64,000 nt of DNA from NCBI RefSeq assembly GCF_003952365.1, contig NZ_CP034443.1:1047001-1111000 (forward strand). Direction: 5' to 3'. Numbering within the stretch: the first letter of the stretch is position 1; each line of letters begins with the position of its first letter. The stretch comes from Mesorhizobium sp. M9A.F.Ca.ET.002.03.1.2 (GTDB lineage: Bacteria > Pseudomonadota > Alphaproteobacteria > Rhizobiales > Rhizobiaceae). Of this stretch, positions 44,904-53,977 are shown piece by piece. Both the position numbers and the translations under genes were made by a program. A model generated the notes under the pieces. It searched no databases and was not told where the DNA came from. It saw only the letters and a program-made list of their open reading frames with translations.

Positions 44904-45296
44904 TTATCCTATTGCCTTCAGCCGCTTGGCGATCGCCTTGAGATCGAGAAGAAGAGCGGCGGCGGTGTCGTAGCCGTAAGCATTGCGGCGTTCGATTTCG
45001 GTCTCCACCTCGTGCCACGCGGCCTCGCCGCGCTGCATGATCACATCGAGCCGAGCGCGGCGGGCGCGCTCCTGTTTCGCTCCCCGCCGTTTCCTTTCGG
45101 CCTCCTGCCGCTCGCTCTGCTTGCGCTCTCGGGTCTCACGGATCGCGTCGGCGCGGGCACGCAGTTCGCCGGCCGAGCGTGGAGCGATGGCGGATCCGGG
45201 CCGCGGAGGCTTCCAAAGCGCCCGCAGCGCCTGCCGATCCGCTTCGCCGAGTGGACGGTCTATCGCCCGAAACTCGTAATACTGGTATTCGCTCAT
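44904..45296 (-). CDS. Internally deleted relative of a SWIM-gene-associated protein
   Basis: 130 aa from ATG 45296. The N-terminus MSEYQYYEFRAIDRPLGEAD is that of a long conserved bacterial protein (about 400 aa from memory, often next to a SWIM zinc-finger gene). The rest (RSAGELRARADAIRETRERK, then a Lys/Arg/Glu-rich coiled coil, AWHEVETEIERRNAYGYDTA) matches its C-terminal part. The middle ~270 residues are missing, joined through KPPRPGSAIAP. It may be a remnant or a shortened gene. The DUF3024-like gene is upstream. Confidence 0.6.
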   Translation of the reverse strand: MSEYQYYEFRAIDRPLGEADRQALRALWKPPRPGSAIAPRSAGELRARADAIRETRERKQSERQEAERKRRGAKQERARRARLDVIMQRGEAAWHEVETEIERRNAYGYDTAAALLLDLKAIAKRLKAIG

Positions 45297-45354
45297 GACT
45301 GCGTTCGCGTGATTTTGATAATAACGACCCCACCGGCAAGCCGGCGACCGTGAT

Positions 45355-45765
45355 TCAGACCGGATGCAGAATACCATCCGTTTCGAGAATGCGAAGCGCC
45401 TCGACGAGCGTCTTGCCGGCGTAAAGCCGCCACCATTTTCCCGTATGCCGCATCCAGTAGATATCGAAATTGTCTGGCCCCATGCGGTCGATGCGGGCGA
45501 AAGGTGCGTCGAACTCCTCGCCGCGATTGTGTTCCATGCCCGACCTGTAGCGCTGGACAAAGCGATATCGTCCCGCCATCCATGCGCCACGGATGTCAAT
45601 GACATGGTTCCATTCATTCGGCCTGATTTCCGGCAGGAAGCGCGGCTTCAAGATGTCTCGAATGAAGGCCTCGCAAGCCGTGACGATCGCTTGCTTCTCC
45701 AATTCATCGATCGCTGCTGGCCGTGCAGCCCGAGCCGTCCTGATCCACTGCTTCTTTCGGGTCAT
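45355..45765 (-). CDS. DUF3024-like protein
   Basis: 136 aa from ATG 45765 (MTRKKQWIRTARAARPAAID). An N-terminal helix-rich part (AIVTACEAFIRDILKPRFLP) is followed by a beta-rich part with the features I associate with DUF3024: APFARIDRMGPDNFDIYWMR, then KWWRLYAGKTLVEALRILET. The function is unknown. It lies between recQ and the shortened gene, all leftward. Confidence 0.65.
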   Translation of the reverse strand: MTRKKQWIRTARAARPAAIDELEKQAIVTACEAFIRDILKPRFLPEIRPNEWNHVIDIRGAWMAGRYRFVQRYRSGMEHNRGEEFDAPFARIDRMGPDNFDIYWMRHTGKWWRLYAGKTLVEALRILETDGILHPV

Positions 45766-45950
45766 CGCGTGATCCGTATTTCCTAGGCCTTTGCGCGTGG
45801 TGGCTTCGCGAGGAAGTGCTGAGCACTGTTGCCGATCTGCACTTCGTCTGACAAGCCGTTTGCCACGCTGCTGTGTTGCGGTCGCATCGCCAGTTTGCCG
45901 ATCATCCGGCGGATAAATGGCCTGCGGTCCATCGTCGCGCAATGGAGACC

Positions 45951-47795
45951 TCAGACCGACGCCCCGGATTGGTGCGCGGCGATTGCGCTCAGAAAGATCT
46001 GGCCGAATTCCCTGAGCTTCGCGGCGCCGACGCCATTGACCGCGGCGAAGGCGTCCAGGTCGCGCGGGCAGCGTTCGGCCATATCGATCAGTGTGCGATC
46101 GGAGAAGATCACGAAGGCCGGCACCTGGCGCTCCCGGGCGAGACGCAGCCGTACCGCCTTGAGCGTGGCCAACAGCGCGGTATCCAGGTCTTGCGTGCCC
46201 GCGGCGGCACCCTGAGCAAGACGCAACTTGGCGCGCGAGGTGCGGCTCCGCGTCTCGACACGATACCGGAACGGGATCTCGCCACGGCTGAGCGCATGAC
46301 CCTTTTCGGCGATGGCGAGGCCACCATGGCCACCTGGATCCGGCATCAGAAACCCTCCAGCGACGAGTTGGCGGATCAGCGACAACCACATGTCCTTCTT
46401 GTGCGCCACACCGGTCCCGAAGCAGGCGGGCCTGTGGTGGTTTCTGGCCAGGACCTTCTCGGTTTCATGGCCGAGCAGAACATCGACGACATGGGCAGCA
46501 CCAAAGCGCTCGCCGGTCTGCGTGATGGCGGCGAGGATGATCCGTGCCTCCGCCTCGCCATCCGCACGCGGCGTCTGGTCAAGGCAGTTGTCGCAATTGC
46601 CGCAGGACGGCGCGTCTTCACCGAAATAGCCGAGCAGAACCCGGCGGCGGCATTCAGCCGTCTCGCAATAGCCGATTAAGGTGTCGAGCCGGCCATGCGA
46701 GCGCCGCTTGTGCTCGGCCGATGCATCTTCGTCCTCGATGAAGAGCCGGCGCATGCGGATATCGCCGAGGCCGAACAGCATATGCGCCTCCGCAGGCCGC
46801 CCGTCGCGACCCGCGCGCCCGATTTCCTGATAGTAGGCTTCGAGGCTGCCCGGCAGATCGGTGTGGAAGACATAGGCGACGTCAGGCTTATCGATGCCCA
46901 TGCCGAAGGCGATGGTCGCCACCATCACGACGCCGGACAAGGTCATGAAAGCGTTTTGATTCCCTTCACGCGCGTCCTTGCTCATGCCGGCATGATAGGC
47001 CAGCGCGCGCACGCCGTTCTGTTCGAGGAACGCTGCCGTCTCTTCCGTCTTCTTGCGCGACAGGCAGTAGACGATGCCGCTGCGGCCGGCATGACGCTGC
47101 ACGAAATCCAGCAACTGGCGCTTGCTGTTCTGTTTGGCCTCGATGCCAAGCTTGATGTTCGGCCGGTCGAAACCCAGCACCAGGCTCTCGACGCGCCCGG
47201 CGAACAGCCGCGCGGCAATGTCGGTGCGCGTCGCCTCGTCCGCAGTTGCCGTCAGCGCGATGATCGGCACGTCGGGGAAGATGCCGCTGAGCCGCGACAG
47301 GTCTTCATAGTCGCGCCGGAACGCCGGCCCCCATTGCGAGATGCAATGCGCCTCGTCGATAGCGATCAGCCGGATATCGAGCCTGGCGAGCGCCTCAAGC
47401 ATCCGTTCGGTCATCAGCCGCTCCGGCGCGAGATAGAGCAGGCGTGTCTGGCCCGAGGCCACGCGTCGCCATGCGGCGACATTGGCATCGCGGTCGAGCG
47501 AGGAATTGATCGTATCGGCGGCCACGCCGGCAAGGCGCAATGCGGCGACCTGGTCCTGCATCAGGGCGACCAGCGGCGAAACGACAATGGTGAGCCCGCC
47601 CAGGACCAGCGCCGGGACTTGGTAGCAGAGCGATTTGCCGGCGCCGGTCGGCATGACTGCCAGCACATGACGCCTAGCCAGCAGCGCCTCCATCACAGCG
47701 GCCTGGCCTGGACGGAAATCATCGAAGCCGAACACGTCCTTCAAGACGCGCCGCTTGGGATCCTCTACCGGGACGCTCGCCGTCGATGCCTGCAT
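45951..47795 (-). CDS. recQ: ATP-dependent DNA helicase RecQ
   Basis: 3'-5' helicase for recombination and fork repair. 614 aa, normal length. Motif 0 is FGFDDFRPGQ, Walker A PTGAGKS (49-55), DEAH box IAIDEAHCISQWG (147-150 core) and motif VI QEIGRAGRDG. The RQC zinc cysteines lie in CETAECRRRVLLGYFGE and CGNCDNC. The C-terminal HRDC domain begins around AVRLRLARERQVPAFVIFSD and ends with LREFGQIFL. It starts at ATG 47795. Confidence 0.96.
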   Translation of the reverse strand: MQASTASVPVEDPKRRVLKDVFGFDDFRPGQAAVMEALLARRHVLAVMPTGAGKSLCYQVPALVLGGLTIVVSPLVALMQDQVAALRLAGVAADTINSSLDRDANVAAWRRVASGQTRLLYLAPERLMTERMLEALARLDIRLIAIDEAHCISQWGPAFRRDYEDLSRLSGIFPDVPIIALTATADEATRTDIAARLFAGRVESLVLGFDRPNIKLGIEAKQNSKRQLLDFVQRHAGRSGIVYCLSRKKTEETAAFLEQNGVRALAYHAGMSKDAREGNQNAFMTLSGVVMVATIAFGMGIDKPDVAYVFHTDLPGSLEAYYQEIGRAGRDGRPAEAHMLFGLGDIRMRRLFIEDEDASAEHKRRSHGRLDTLIGYCETAECRRRVLLGYFGEDAPSCGNCDNCLDQTPRADGEAEARIILAAITQTGERFGAAHVVDVLLGHETEKVLARNHHRPACFGTGVAHKKDMWLSLIRQLVAGGFLMPDPGGHGGLAIAEKGHALSRGEIPFRYRVETRSRTSRAKLRLAQGAAAGTQDLDTALLATLKAVRLRLARERQVPAFVIFSDRTLIDMAERCPRDLDAFAAVNGVGAAKLREFGQIFLSAIAAHQSGASV

Positions 47796-48265
47796 CAGGG
47801 AATTTCTATGATCGCCGCCGCCCGAAAAGGCAGCGTGGGAACGACCGAGGGCAGCGGCGACATGACCTGCCGAAGTTCCCTGGCGAATCGCCAGGTGATT
47901 GCCTGAACCGCAGATTCGAGCATTTGTACTCCCCTCAAGTCCTGTCTCCCCAGCACCACCTGAAGGAACATCTCCCTCATTGGCGGATGTGGTACCGTGT
48001 TTCCAGCCCCTATTCGCTTTGGCTGTGAATATCGCGTCGGCTCGAGGCGGTTAATCCTATCTTCATCATGATTCGGCAGGTTCAGGTCCTGCGGTGATGT
48101 TTTGCGTACCGCGGCGCCACAAGCGCCCAGGCAACACGCCCGCGTCTCTCCGGAGGCGCGGGCTTTTCGTTTGCGGGATGTGCTGGAAGGAAGCGGCGCA
48201 AACAGGTGGTCCGGCCCTTTGGGCCGGGCACACGCCGCGGCGCAATGACCTGCGTTCGCGCACCC
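47796..48265. other. Span between recQ and kdgF holding a candidate sRNA
   Basis: This 470-bp span has no supported protein gene. The recQ promoter should be at its left. The right part contains three consecutive stem-loops and a plus-strand terminator, listed separately. Confidence 0.5.
48064..48168 (+). ncRNA. Candidate small RNA with Rho-independent terminator
   Basis: Three stem-loops follow one another. The first is a two-step hairpin (CATCA/TGATG outside, GCAGG/CCTGC inside, 48064-48099). The second is GGCGC/GCGCC with a 5-base loop (48113-48127). The third is a 10-bp stem (48139-48148 with 48153-48162) followed by CTTTTCGTTT. No rightward protein gene ends here (recQ and kdgF both point left), so the terminator needs another transcript. 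I could not assign a known alphaproteobacterial sRNA family or a clear promoter. Confidence 0.45.
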
Positions 48266-48604
48266 TCAGTCGATAAAATCGGCGCGATGCGGCGTAAAAC
48301 TGTCGACCAGGCGGCCCGCCTCGAGCGCCTTGACGCCGTGGACCAGGTTGGAAGGGACAATGAAGCTGCTTCCCGCTTCCAGGATTTCGGTCCTGCCGTC
48401 GATGGTGACCTCGAAGCGGCCTTCGGCGACGTAGCTCGCCTGGACATGCGGGTGCGAATGCAGCGCACCGACACCGCCCTTGTCGAAACCGAACTCGACC
48501 ATCATCAGCTCGTCCGTGTGCAGCAGCACGCGCCTGCGATTGCCATCCGGGGTCGGCGTCCATGCGCCCTCGCCGGCATGCGAAAAGATCTTCGTTCCGG
48601 TCAT
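48266..48604 (-). CDS. kdgF: KdgF-like cupin, unsaturated uronate processing
   Basis: 112 aa from ATG 48604 (MTGTKIFSHAGEGAWTPTPD). A single cupin barrel has the metal-binding set HSHPHVQASYVAEGRFEVTI and a second motif SFIVPSNLVHGVKALEAG. KdgF converts the 4,5-unsaturated monouronates from pectin or alginate to the linear ketouronate (DKI). The assignment rests on fold plus position: it is last in an operon with kduD and kduI, the next two steps of that route. Confidence 0.82.
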   Translation of the reverse strand: MTGTKIFSHAGEGAWTPTPDGNRRRVLLHTDELMMVEFGFDKGGVGALHSHPHVQASYVAEGRFEVTIDGRTEILEAGSSFIVPSNLVHGVKALEAGRLVDSFTPHRADFID

Positions 48605-48631
48605 CGCCAAATCCTCATCACGCCTTGCGCC

Positions 48632-49399
48632 TCATCGCGCCAGCCAGCCGCCGTCCACCGGCACCACGGCACCATGCATGTAGTTGGACGCCGGCGCCAA
48701 CAGGAAGACGGCCGCGTCGCCGATGTCGTCCGGCCTACCCCAGCGCCCGGCCGGAGTGCGTGCCAGGATGGCGGCGCTGCGCTCTGAATCGACACGCAGC
48801 GCCTCGGTGTTGTTGGTTTCGATATAGCCGGGCGCAATGCCGTTGACGTTGATGCCTTTCGGCGCCCATTCGCAGGCGAGCAACCGCGTGATGCCGAGCG
48901 CGCCATGTTTCGAGGCGGTGTAGGAGGCGACGCGGATGCCGCCCTGGAAACTCAGCACGGAAGCGATATTGACGATCTTGCCGCGCCGTCCGGGATCGGC
49001 GAACACGCGTCTGGCGAAGGCCTGGCTAAGGAAGAAAACCGTGTTCAGGTTGACGTCCATGACGTCGTTCCAATCGGCTTGCGTCAGATCGACAGCGTTG
49101 GCGCGCCGGATGATGCCGGCATTGTTGACCAACCCGTCGATCGGCCCCACTTCGTCCCAAACCCGGTTGAACATGGCCCTGGCTTCCCCAGAATCGGCAA
49201 GGTCGCAGTATGCAGCCTCGAAATCTCCGCCCACCGCCGCGACCTTCTGCGCCGTGTCGTCCATGGCCGAACGGCCGACGCCGACCACCGCGCCACCGGC
49301 GCGCGCGATCGACAGGGCGATGCCCTGGCCGATGCCGGTGTTGGCGCCGGTGACGAGGATGCGCTTGCCGGCCAGGCTGAAAGCCGAGAGATCGCTCAC
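48632..49399 (-). CDS. kduD: 2-dehydro-3-deoxy-D-gluconate 5-dehydrogenase
   Basis: SDR that reduces 2,5-diketo-3-deoxygluconate to KDG. 255 aa from GTG 49399, which overlaps the kduI stop (GTGA), so translation is coupled. Motifs: TGANTGIGQGIALSIARAG, NNAGIIRRANAVD, Ser in NIASVLSFQGG, YxxxK as YTASKHGALG, and KduD-like APGYIETNNTEALR. Product name is supported by its place after kduI. Confidence 0.92.
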   Translation of the reverse strand: MSDLSAFSLAGKRILVTGANTGIGQGIALSIARAGGAVVGVGRSAMDDTAQKVAAVGGDFEAAYCDLADSGEARAMFNRVWDEVGPIDGLVNNAGIIRRANAVDLTQADWNDVMDVNLNTVFFLSQAFARRVFADPGRRGKIVNIASVLSFQGGIRVASYTASKHGALGITRLLACEWAPKGINVNGIAPGYIETNNTEALRVDSERSAAILARTPAGRWGRPDDIGDAAVFLLAPASNYMHGAVVPVDGGWLAR

Positions 49400-50253
49400 C
49401 GCAGGTCCTCCATCGCTACCGGATCGACATCGGTATAATCGACATTGTCGCCGGCCATTGCCCAGATAAAGGCATAGTTGGAGGTACCGGAGCCCGAATG
49501 GATCGACCATCCCGGCGACAGCACCGCTTCTTCATTGCGCATGACAAGATGGCGGGTCTCGTCCGGCTCGCCCATGAAATGAAACACGCGCGCCGCCTCC
49601 GGCAGGTCGAAATAGAGATAAGCCTCCATGCGCCGGTCATGCACATGGCACGGCATGGTGTTCCAGACCGAGCCAGAGGCAAGCTGGGTCATGCCGACGA
49701 CGAGCTGGCAGGTTTTCACGCCTTCGGCATGGATGAACTGGAAGATCGAGCGCTCGTTGCAGGTCGCCTGGCTGCCGAGGTCGAGCCGCTTGGCATCGCC
49801 GATGCGGATCAGCCGGCTGGGATAGCTCTGATGCGCCGGCGCGCTGAGCAGATAGAACTTGGCCGGCTCGGCCGGATCGACCGAGGCGAACGACACCTCA
49901 CTGGCGCCCATGCCGAGATACAGCATGTCGCGCGCCTGCATCTCGTAGGACTGGCCGCTCGCCTTCACCATGCCGGCGCCGCCGATGTTGACGGCGATCA
50001 ATTCGCGGCGATCGAGAAAGTTGCTGGTCCCTGTCGGCTTGATCGCCTCCAGCGAAAGCGGTGTCCCGGCTGGCATGGCGCCGCCGACGATCATGCGGTC
50101 GTAGTGGGTATAGGTCAGGCCGACGCGGCCTGGCTGGAACAGGCCTTCGATCAGGAAGTTGTGACGGAGTTCGTCCGTTCCCATCGCCGCAGCGGTAACG
50201 GGGTCGATGGCGAAACGCGAGGTGAAATCCGTGTGATTGTCGGTCTGGTTCAT
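49396..50253 (-). CDS. kduI: 5-dehydro-4-deoxy-D-glucuronate isomerase
   Basis: Isomerises DKI to DKII in breakdown of pectin- or glycosaminoglycan-derived unsaturated uronates. 285 aa from ATG 50253 (MNQTDNHTDF) with GAGG upstream; an in-frame ATG at 50271 overlaps the regulator stop. The zinc site is TMPCHVHDRRMEAYLYFDL (HxHxxxxE pattern), with a later His in SPGWSIHSGSGTSNYAFIW. Other family blocks are YTHYDRMIVGGAMP and NFLDRRELIAVNIGG. Confidence 0.94.
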   Translation of the reverse strand: MNQTDNHTDFTSRFAIDPVTAAAMGTDELRHNFLIEGLFQPGRVGLTYTHYDRMIVGGAMPAGTPLSLEAIKPTGTSNFLDRRELIAVNIGGAGMVKASGQSYEMQARDMLYLGMGASEVSFASVDPAEPAKFYLLSAPAHQSYPSRLIRIGDAKRLDLGSQATCNERSIFQFIHAEGVKTCQLVVGMTQLASGSVWNTMPCHVHDRRMEAYLYFDLPEAARVFHFMGEPDETRHLVMRNEEAVLSPGWSIHSGSGTSNYAFIWAMAGDNVDYTDVDPVAMEDLR

Positions 50254-50267
50254 TACTGCCTCATTGA

Positions 50268-51044
50268 TCATTCGGTTGCCGCGGCCTTGACCGAGTCGGC
50301 GTAAAAAACCTGGCGTGCGTGCAAGCGCTCGCGATAGCGCTGCTGGCTGGCGGTGAGATGCGCGCGCATGGCCTCGCGAGCGGCCTCGGCATCGCCTGAT
50401 GTAATGGCGTTCAGGATCACCAGATGCTCGCGTTGCAGCCCGCGCTGATAGACGTCGGATTGGGCGAGTTCGGTGGACCAGGGTGACGTCACGTCGCAAG
50501 GAATGGCGCGCCGGCCGAGCACGTCGAGCATCTCGACATAGAACGGGTTGTTGGTGGCGCTGGCGATCGCGCGGTGGAAGGCAAGGTCGGCTGGACCCGT
50601 CGGCTCGCTGTTCAAGAGCAGCCGTTCGAATTCGAAGAAAGCTTCCTGGATTTCCGCTTCCTGCGCGGCGTTGCGACGGACGGCGGCCAGCCCGGCGGAT
50701 TCGATCTCGATCGCCAGGCGCACTTCGAGCACGTTGAGCGCGATCGAATCCTTGCTGCCCATATCCGCGGCAAGCGCGCCGAACATCGTCGAGATATGCT
50801 CGGTGACGAAGACGCCGGCGCCCTGGCGCGGCTCGACCAGCCCGTCGGCGGCAAGCTTGGCCAGCGCTTCGCGGATGACGGTGCGGCTGACCCCGAAGGT
50901 TTCGGTCAGCTGACCCTCCGTCGGCAGCTTTTGACCCGGCTGGATTTCGCCCGCCTGCAACTGCTTGCGGATCGCCGCGACCACGGTCTCCGACAGCTTG
51001 GGCTTGCGTTCGACCTTCAGGCTGGTCGCCGTATCCGATGCCAT
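50268..51044 (-). CDS. GntR/FCD-family regulator of the uronate cluster
   Basis: 258 aa from ATG 51044 (MASDTATS), AGGGG upstream. The HTH is LPTEGQLTETFGVSRTVIRE and ALAKLAADGLVEPRQGAGVF. The FCD domain holds the metal-binding pattern D...H...H (LAFHRAIASATNN, REHLVILNAI). It belongs to the same branch as ExuR/UxuR/KdgR-like repressors of hexuronate genes. It sits in the middle of the operon it probably controls. Its likely operator is the palindrome at 55434-55468. Confidence 0.86.
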   Translation of the reverse strand: MASDTATSLKVERKPKLSETVVAAIRKQLQAGEIQPGQKLPTEGQLTETFGVSRTVIREALAKLAADGLVEPRQGAGVFVTEHISTMFGALAADMGSKDSIALNVLEVRLAIEIESAGLAAVRRNAAQEAEIQEAFFEFERLLLNSEPTGPADLAFHRAIASATNNPFYVEMLDVLGRRAIPCDVTSPWSTELAQSDVYQRGLQREHLVILNAITSGDAEAAREAMRAHLTASQQRYRERLHARQVFYADSVKAAATE

Positions 51045-51053
51045 TGCCAACCC

Positions 51054-52334
51054 CTATTTGAACACATTCGGCAGCCATAGCGAGATGGCCGGGATGTATG
51101 TGACGAGCCCCAGCACCACGAGGCCTGCCCCATAGAACGGCCAGATCGAGCGCATCGCTTCCCAGACGGATATCTTGCCCACCGCGCACGCCACGAACTG
51201 CACTGCGCCCACCGGCGGCGTGTTCAGCCCGATACCGAAATTGAGGATCATGATGACGCCGAAATGCACCGGATCGACGCCGTAGGCCTGCGCCACGGGC
51301 AGGAAGATCGGCGTGCAGATAATGATCGTCGGCCCCATGTCCATGAAGGTGCCGAGGAACAGCATCAGGAGGTTGAGTATCAAAAGCACGACCAGCGGAT
51401 CCTCCGAGATCGCGTTCATGGAGGCTATCAGCGCTGCCGGCACTTTCAGGAAGGCCATCAACCACGAGAACGCCGCCGCCATGCCGATAATGAGCAGCAC
51501 CATGGCCGTGGTGCGCACGGCGCCATGGGTGGCATGGACGAAACCTTCCCAAGTCATCTGCCGGTAGACGAAGACGGTAACGAGCAACGCATAGATCACG
51601 GCGATGCAGGAACTCTCGGTGGCCGTGAAGACGCCCGATCGCACGCCGCCGAAGATGATCGCGATCAGCAGCAGGCCGGGCACCGCGACGGCGAAGAGAT
51701 GCGCGACGGCGGTGAAGCCCGGAAACGGCTCGGTCGGGTAGCCGCGGGAGCGCGCCACGAAATAGGCGGTTGTCATCAGTGCCAGGGCCAGGAGCAGGCC
51801 CGGGATGACGCCGGCCGTGAACAGGTCGGCGATGGAGATCTTTCCGCCCGCCGAGATCGAGTAGATGATCATGTTGTGCGACGGCGGCAGGAGCAACGCG
51901 ATCAGCGCCGCCATCGAGGTGACGTTGACCGCGTAATCCGCTCCATATCCACGCTCCTTCATCTGCGGGATCATCAGGCCGCCTACCGCCGCTGCTTCCG
52001 CCACCGCGGAGCCCGAAATGCCGCCGAACAATGTAGCGGTCGCGATGTTGACCTGGCCGAGGCCGCCGCGCATGTGACCGACGAGCGAGCCGGCGAAGGC
52101 AACGATCTTGCTGGCGATGCCGCCGCGCACCATCAAGTCGCCGGCGTAGATGAAAAAGGGAATCGCCAGCAGCGAAAAGACGCTCATGCCGGAATTCAGG
52201 CGTTGGAACACGATGAGCGGCGGCAGGCCCATGTAGAGGACGGTGGCAAAGCTGGCGACGCCGAGGCAGAAAGCGATCGGCGTGCCAATAAGCATCAGAA
52301 GGGTGAAGACGCCGAAGAGTATCCAGAGTTCCAT
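51054..52334 (-). CDS. TRAP transporter large permease (DctM family)
   Basis: 426 aa, about twelve membrane segments. It begins MELWILFGVFTLLMLIGTPI. Family motifs are FFIYAGDLMVRGGIASKIVA, GGISGSAVAEAAAVGGLMIP and LLPPSHNMIIYSISAGGKIS, with FGIGLNTPPVGAVQFVACAV near the C-terminus. With the DctQ and DctP genes upstream it forms a Na+-coupled importer; the neighbours point to hexuronates or unsaturated uronates as substrate. Confidence 0.93.
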   Translation of the reverse strand: MELWILFGVFTLLMLIGTPIAFCLGVASFATVLYMGLPPLIVFQRLNSGMSVFSLLAIPFFIYAGDLMVRGGIASKIVAFAGSLVGHMRGGLGQVNIATATLFGGISGSAVAEAAAVGGLMIPQMKERGYGADYAVNVTSMAALIALLLPPSHNMIIYSISAGGKISIADLFTAGVIPGLLLALALMTTAYFVARSRGYPTEPFPGFTAVAHLFAVAVPGLLLIAIIFGGVRSGVFTATESSCIAVIYALLVTVFVYRQMTWEGFVHATHGAVRTTAMVLLIIGMAAAFSWLMAFLKVPAALIASMNAISEDPLVVLLILNLLMLFLGTFMDMGPTIIICTPIFLPVAQAYGVDPVHFGVIMILNFGIGLNTPPVGAVQFVACAVGKISVWEAMRSIWPFYGAGLVVLGLVTYIPAISLWLPNVFK

Positions 52335-52336
52335 GG

Positions 52337-52915
52337 TCAGACCTTCACGTTCGCCGTATCGAGTTCGGCTGCGGCTTCCGCCGGCGGCAGTTCATCGAGC
52401 GCATCGTCGACCGGCGCGCCGGAGAGGCGAAGCACGATGCGCTCCAGCGTGAAGAGCACGATGAGCGCGCCGCCCGCGACAAGGGGGACGTAGTCCCAGG
52501 CCCCCGATATGCCGAGCGACGGCAAGGTGGCGCCCCAGGTCAGTGCGACCAGCTGGCTGCCATACCAAATCATGCCGATGCCGAAGGCGAGCGCGACGAG
52601 ATCCGAGATCATCCTCAGCCAGCGCTTGCCGCCCTTCGGCAGCACGTAGAGCAGGACGTCGAAGCCGAGGTGATAGTTCTCGCGCACCCCGACGGCAGCG
52701 CCGAGGAAAATGAACCAGCTCATCAGCATAACCGAGCCCTGCTCGGTCCAGCTCGGCGAGCGGTTCAGAACATAGCGGCCAAACACCTGCCAGGCGACGA
52801 AGGCGGTCATCAGCACCAGCCCGATGCCGGCGATCCATAGCGCCGCCGTGCTGACGCGTGACATCACGCGCGCGACGCCGGACAGGGGCGATCTCTGTTC
52901 TGGGCTGGAGGTCAC
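52337..52915 (-). CDS. TRAP transporter small permease (DctQ family)
   Basis: 192 aa from GTG 52915, which has GGAGAG six bases upstream; an in-frame TTG at 52930 is less likely. Four membrane segments; the DctQ signature WTEQGSVMLMSWFIFLGAAV lies after segment 1, with GVRENYHLGFDVLLYVLP next. It is placed between the binding protein and the large permease. Confidence 0.88.
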   Translation of the reverse strand: MTSSPEQRSPLSGVARVMSRVSTAALWIAGIGLVLMTAFVAWQVFGRYVLNRSPSWTEQGSVMLMSWFIFLGAAVGVRENYHLGFDVLLYVLPKGGKRWLRMISDLVALAFGIGMIWYGSQLVALTWGATLPSLGISGAWDYVPLVAGGALIVLFTLERIVLRLSGAPVDDALDELPPAEAAAELDTANVKV

Positions 52916-52967
52916 CGGTTCTCTCCGCAAGAGGATGGCGGCGCGGGGTGCCCGCGCCGCCGCTTGA

Positions 52968-53945
52968 TCACTGCACGGCCTTGATGGCCTCGACCATGGC
53001 CTTCAGCTTGTCGTCCTTGACGTGCTTCTCGTAGACCGGACCCATCGCGTCGATGAAGGGCTGCTTGTCAGGCGTTGTGATCTGCGAACCGGCGGCCTCG
53101 ACCTTGGCGCGCGATTCCTTGACCTTGGCGGCCCACAGTTCACGCTGCTTGGCGACGCTTTCCTTGGCGGCCGCCTTGAAGACCGCCTGGTCTTCCGGCG
53201 TCAGCTTGTCCCAGCTCGACTTCGCCATGACGAAGGCTTCCGGCACCATCGTGTGCTCGTCGAGCGAATAGAACTTGGCGACTTCCGCATGCTTGGCGGT
53301 GTCGTAGCTCGGAAAATTGTTCTCGGCGCCGTCGATGACCCCGGTCTCGATCGCCGAATACACCTCGCCATACGGCATCGGCGTCGCGTTGGCGCCGAGC
53401 GCCGCCACCATGTCGACGAAGATGTCGGACTGGATGACGCGGAACTTCATGCCGGCCAGATCGGCTACGGAGTTGATCGGCTTCTTCGAATTGTAGAAGG
53501 AGCGCGCGCCGCCGTCATAAAAGGCGAGCAGCACCAGCCCGACCTGTTCGAACGCCGCCGCGATCTGGTCGCCGACCGCTCCGTCCATGACCTTGTGCAT
53601 ATGGTCCTCCGAGCGGAAGATGTAGGGCAGCGAGGGCACGGTGGTTTCGGGGATGAGCCCGTTGAACGGCGCCATCGAGATGCGGTTGAGGTCGATCACG
53701 CCGGAGCGCACCTGCTCGATCGTGTCCTTTTCCTCGCCGAGCTGCGCGGAATGATAGAGGTCGACCGCATAGCGGCCGGCCGTGCGTTCCTTGACAAGCT
53801 CGCCGAAATATTTGACCGCCTCGACTGTCGGATAGCCGTCCGGGTGCGTGTCGGACGAGCGCAGGACCGTCTGGGCGCTTGCCGTTCCGGCCATCAGTGC
53901 GGCGGCAAGCAGCGTAGCTCCCGCCAGTTTTGAAAAATGCAACAT
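52968..53945 (-). CDS. TRAP transporter substrate-binding protein (DctP family)
   Basis: 325 aa. The signal peptide MLHFSKLAGATLLAAALMAG is cleaved after SAQ or nearby. The conserved Arg for the substrate carboxylate is in LAGMKFRVIQSDIFVDMVAA. Other DctP features are DLYHSAQLGEEKDTIEQVRS, PYGEVYSAIETGVIDGAENN and HTMVPEAFVMAKSSWDKLTP. It is the first transporter gene after uxaC, which suits a binding protein for galacturonate or glucuronate. Confidence 0.92.
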   Translation of the reverse strand: MLHFSKLAGATLLAAALMAGTASAQTVLRSSDTHPDGYPTVEAVKYFGELVKERTAGRYAVDLYHSAQLGEEKDTIEQVRSGVIDLNRISMAPFNGLIPETTVPSLPYIFRSEDHMHKVMDGAVGDQIAAAFEQVGLVLLAFYDGGARSFYNSKKPINSVADLAGMKFRVIQSDIFVDMVAALGANATPMPYGEVYSAIETGVIDGAENNFPSYDTAKHAEVAKFYSLDEHTMVPEAFVMAKSSWDKLTPEDQAVFKAAAKESVAKQRELWAAKVKESRAKVEAAGSQITTPDKQPFIDAMGPVYEKHVKDDKLKAMVEAIKAVQ

Positions 53946-53977
53946 GACTTCCTCCCTTTTAAGACCTGACGCCCGGC

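Noticed and set aside
48076..48092. tRNA T-arm remnant (GCAGG-ttcaggt-CCTGC)
   Set aside because: The loop lacks the invariant A of tRNA T loops and no acceptor or anticodon arm is nearby; it fits better as part of the candidate sRNA.
49396..51552. kduI read as a 718-codon protein
   Set aside because: The upstream two thirds overlap the GntR gene and part of the TRAP permease in another frame; kduI proper starts at 50253.
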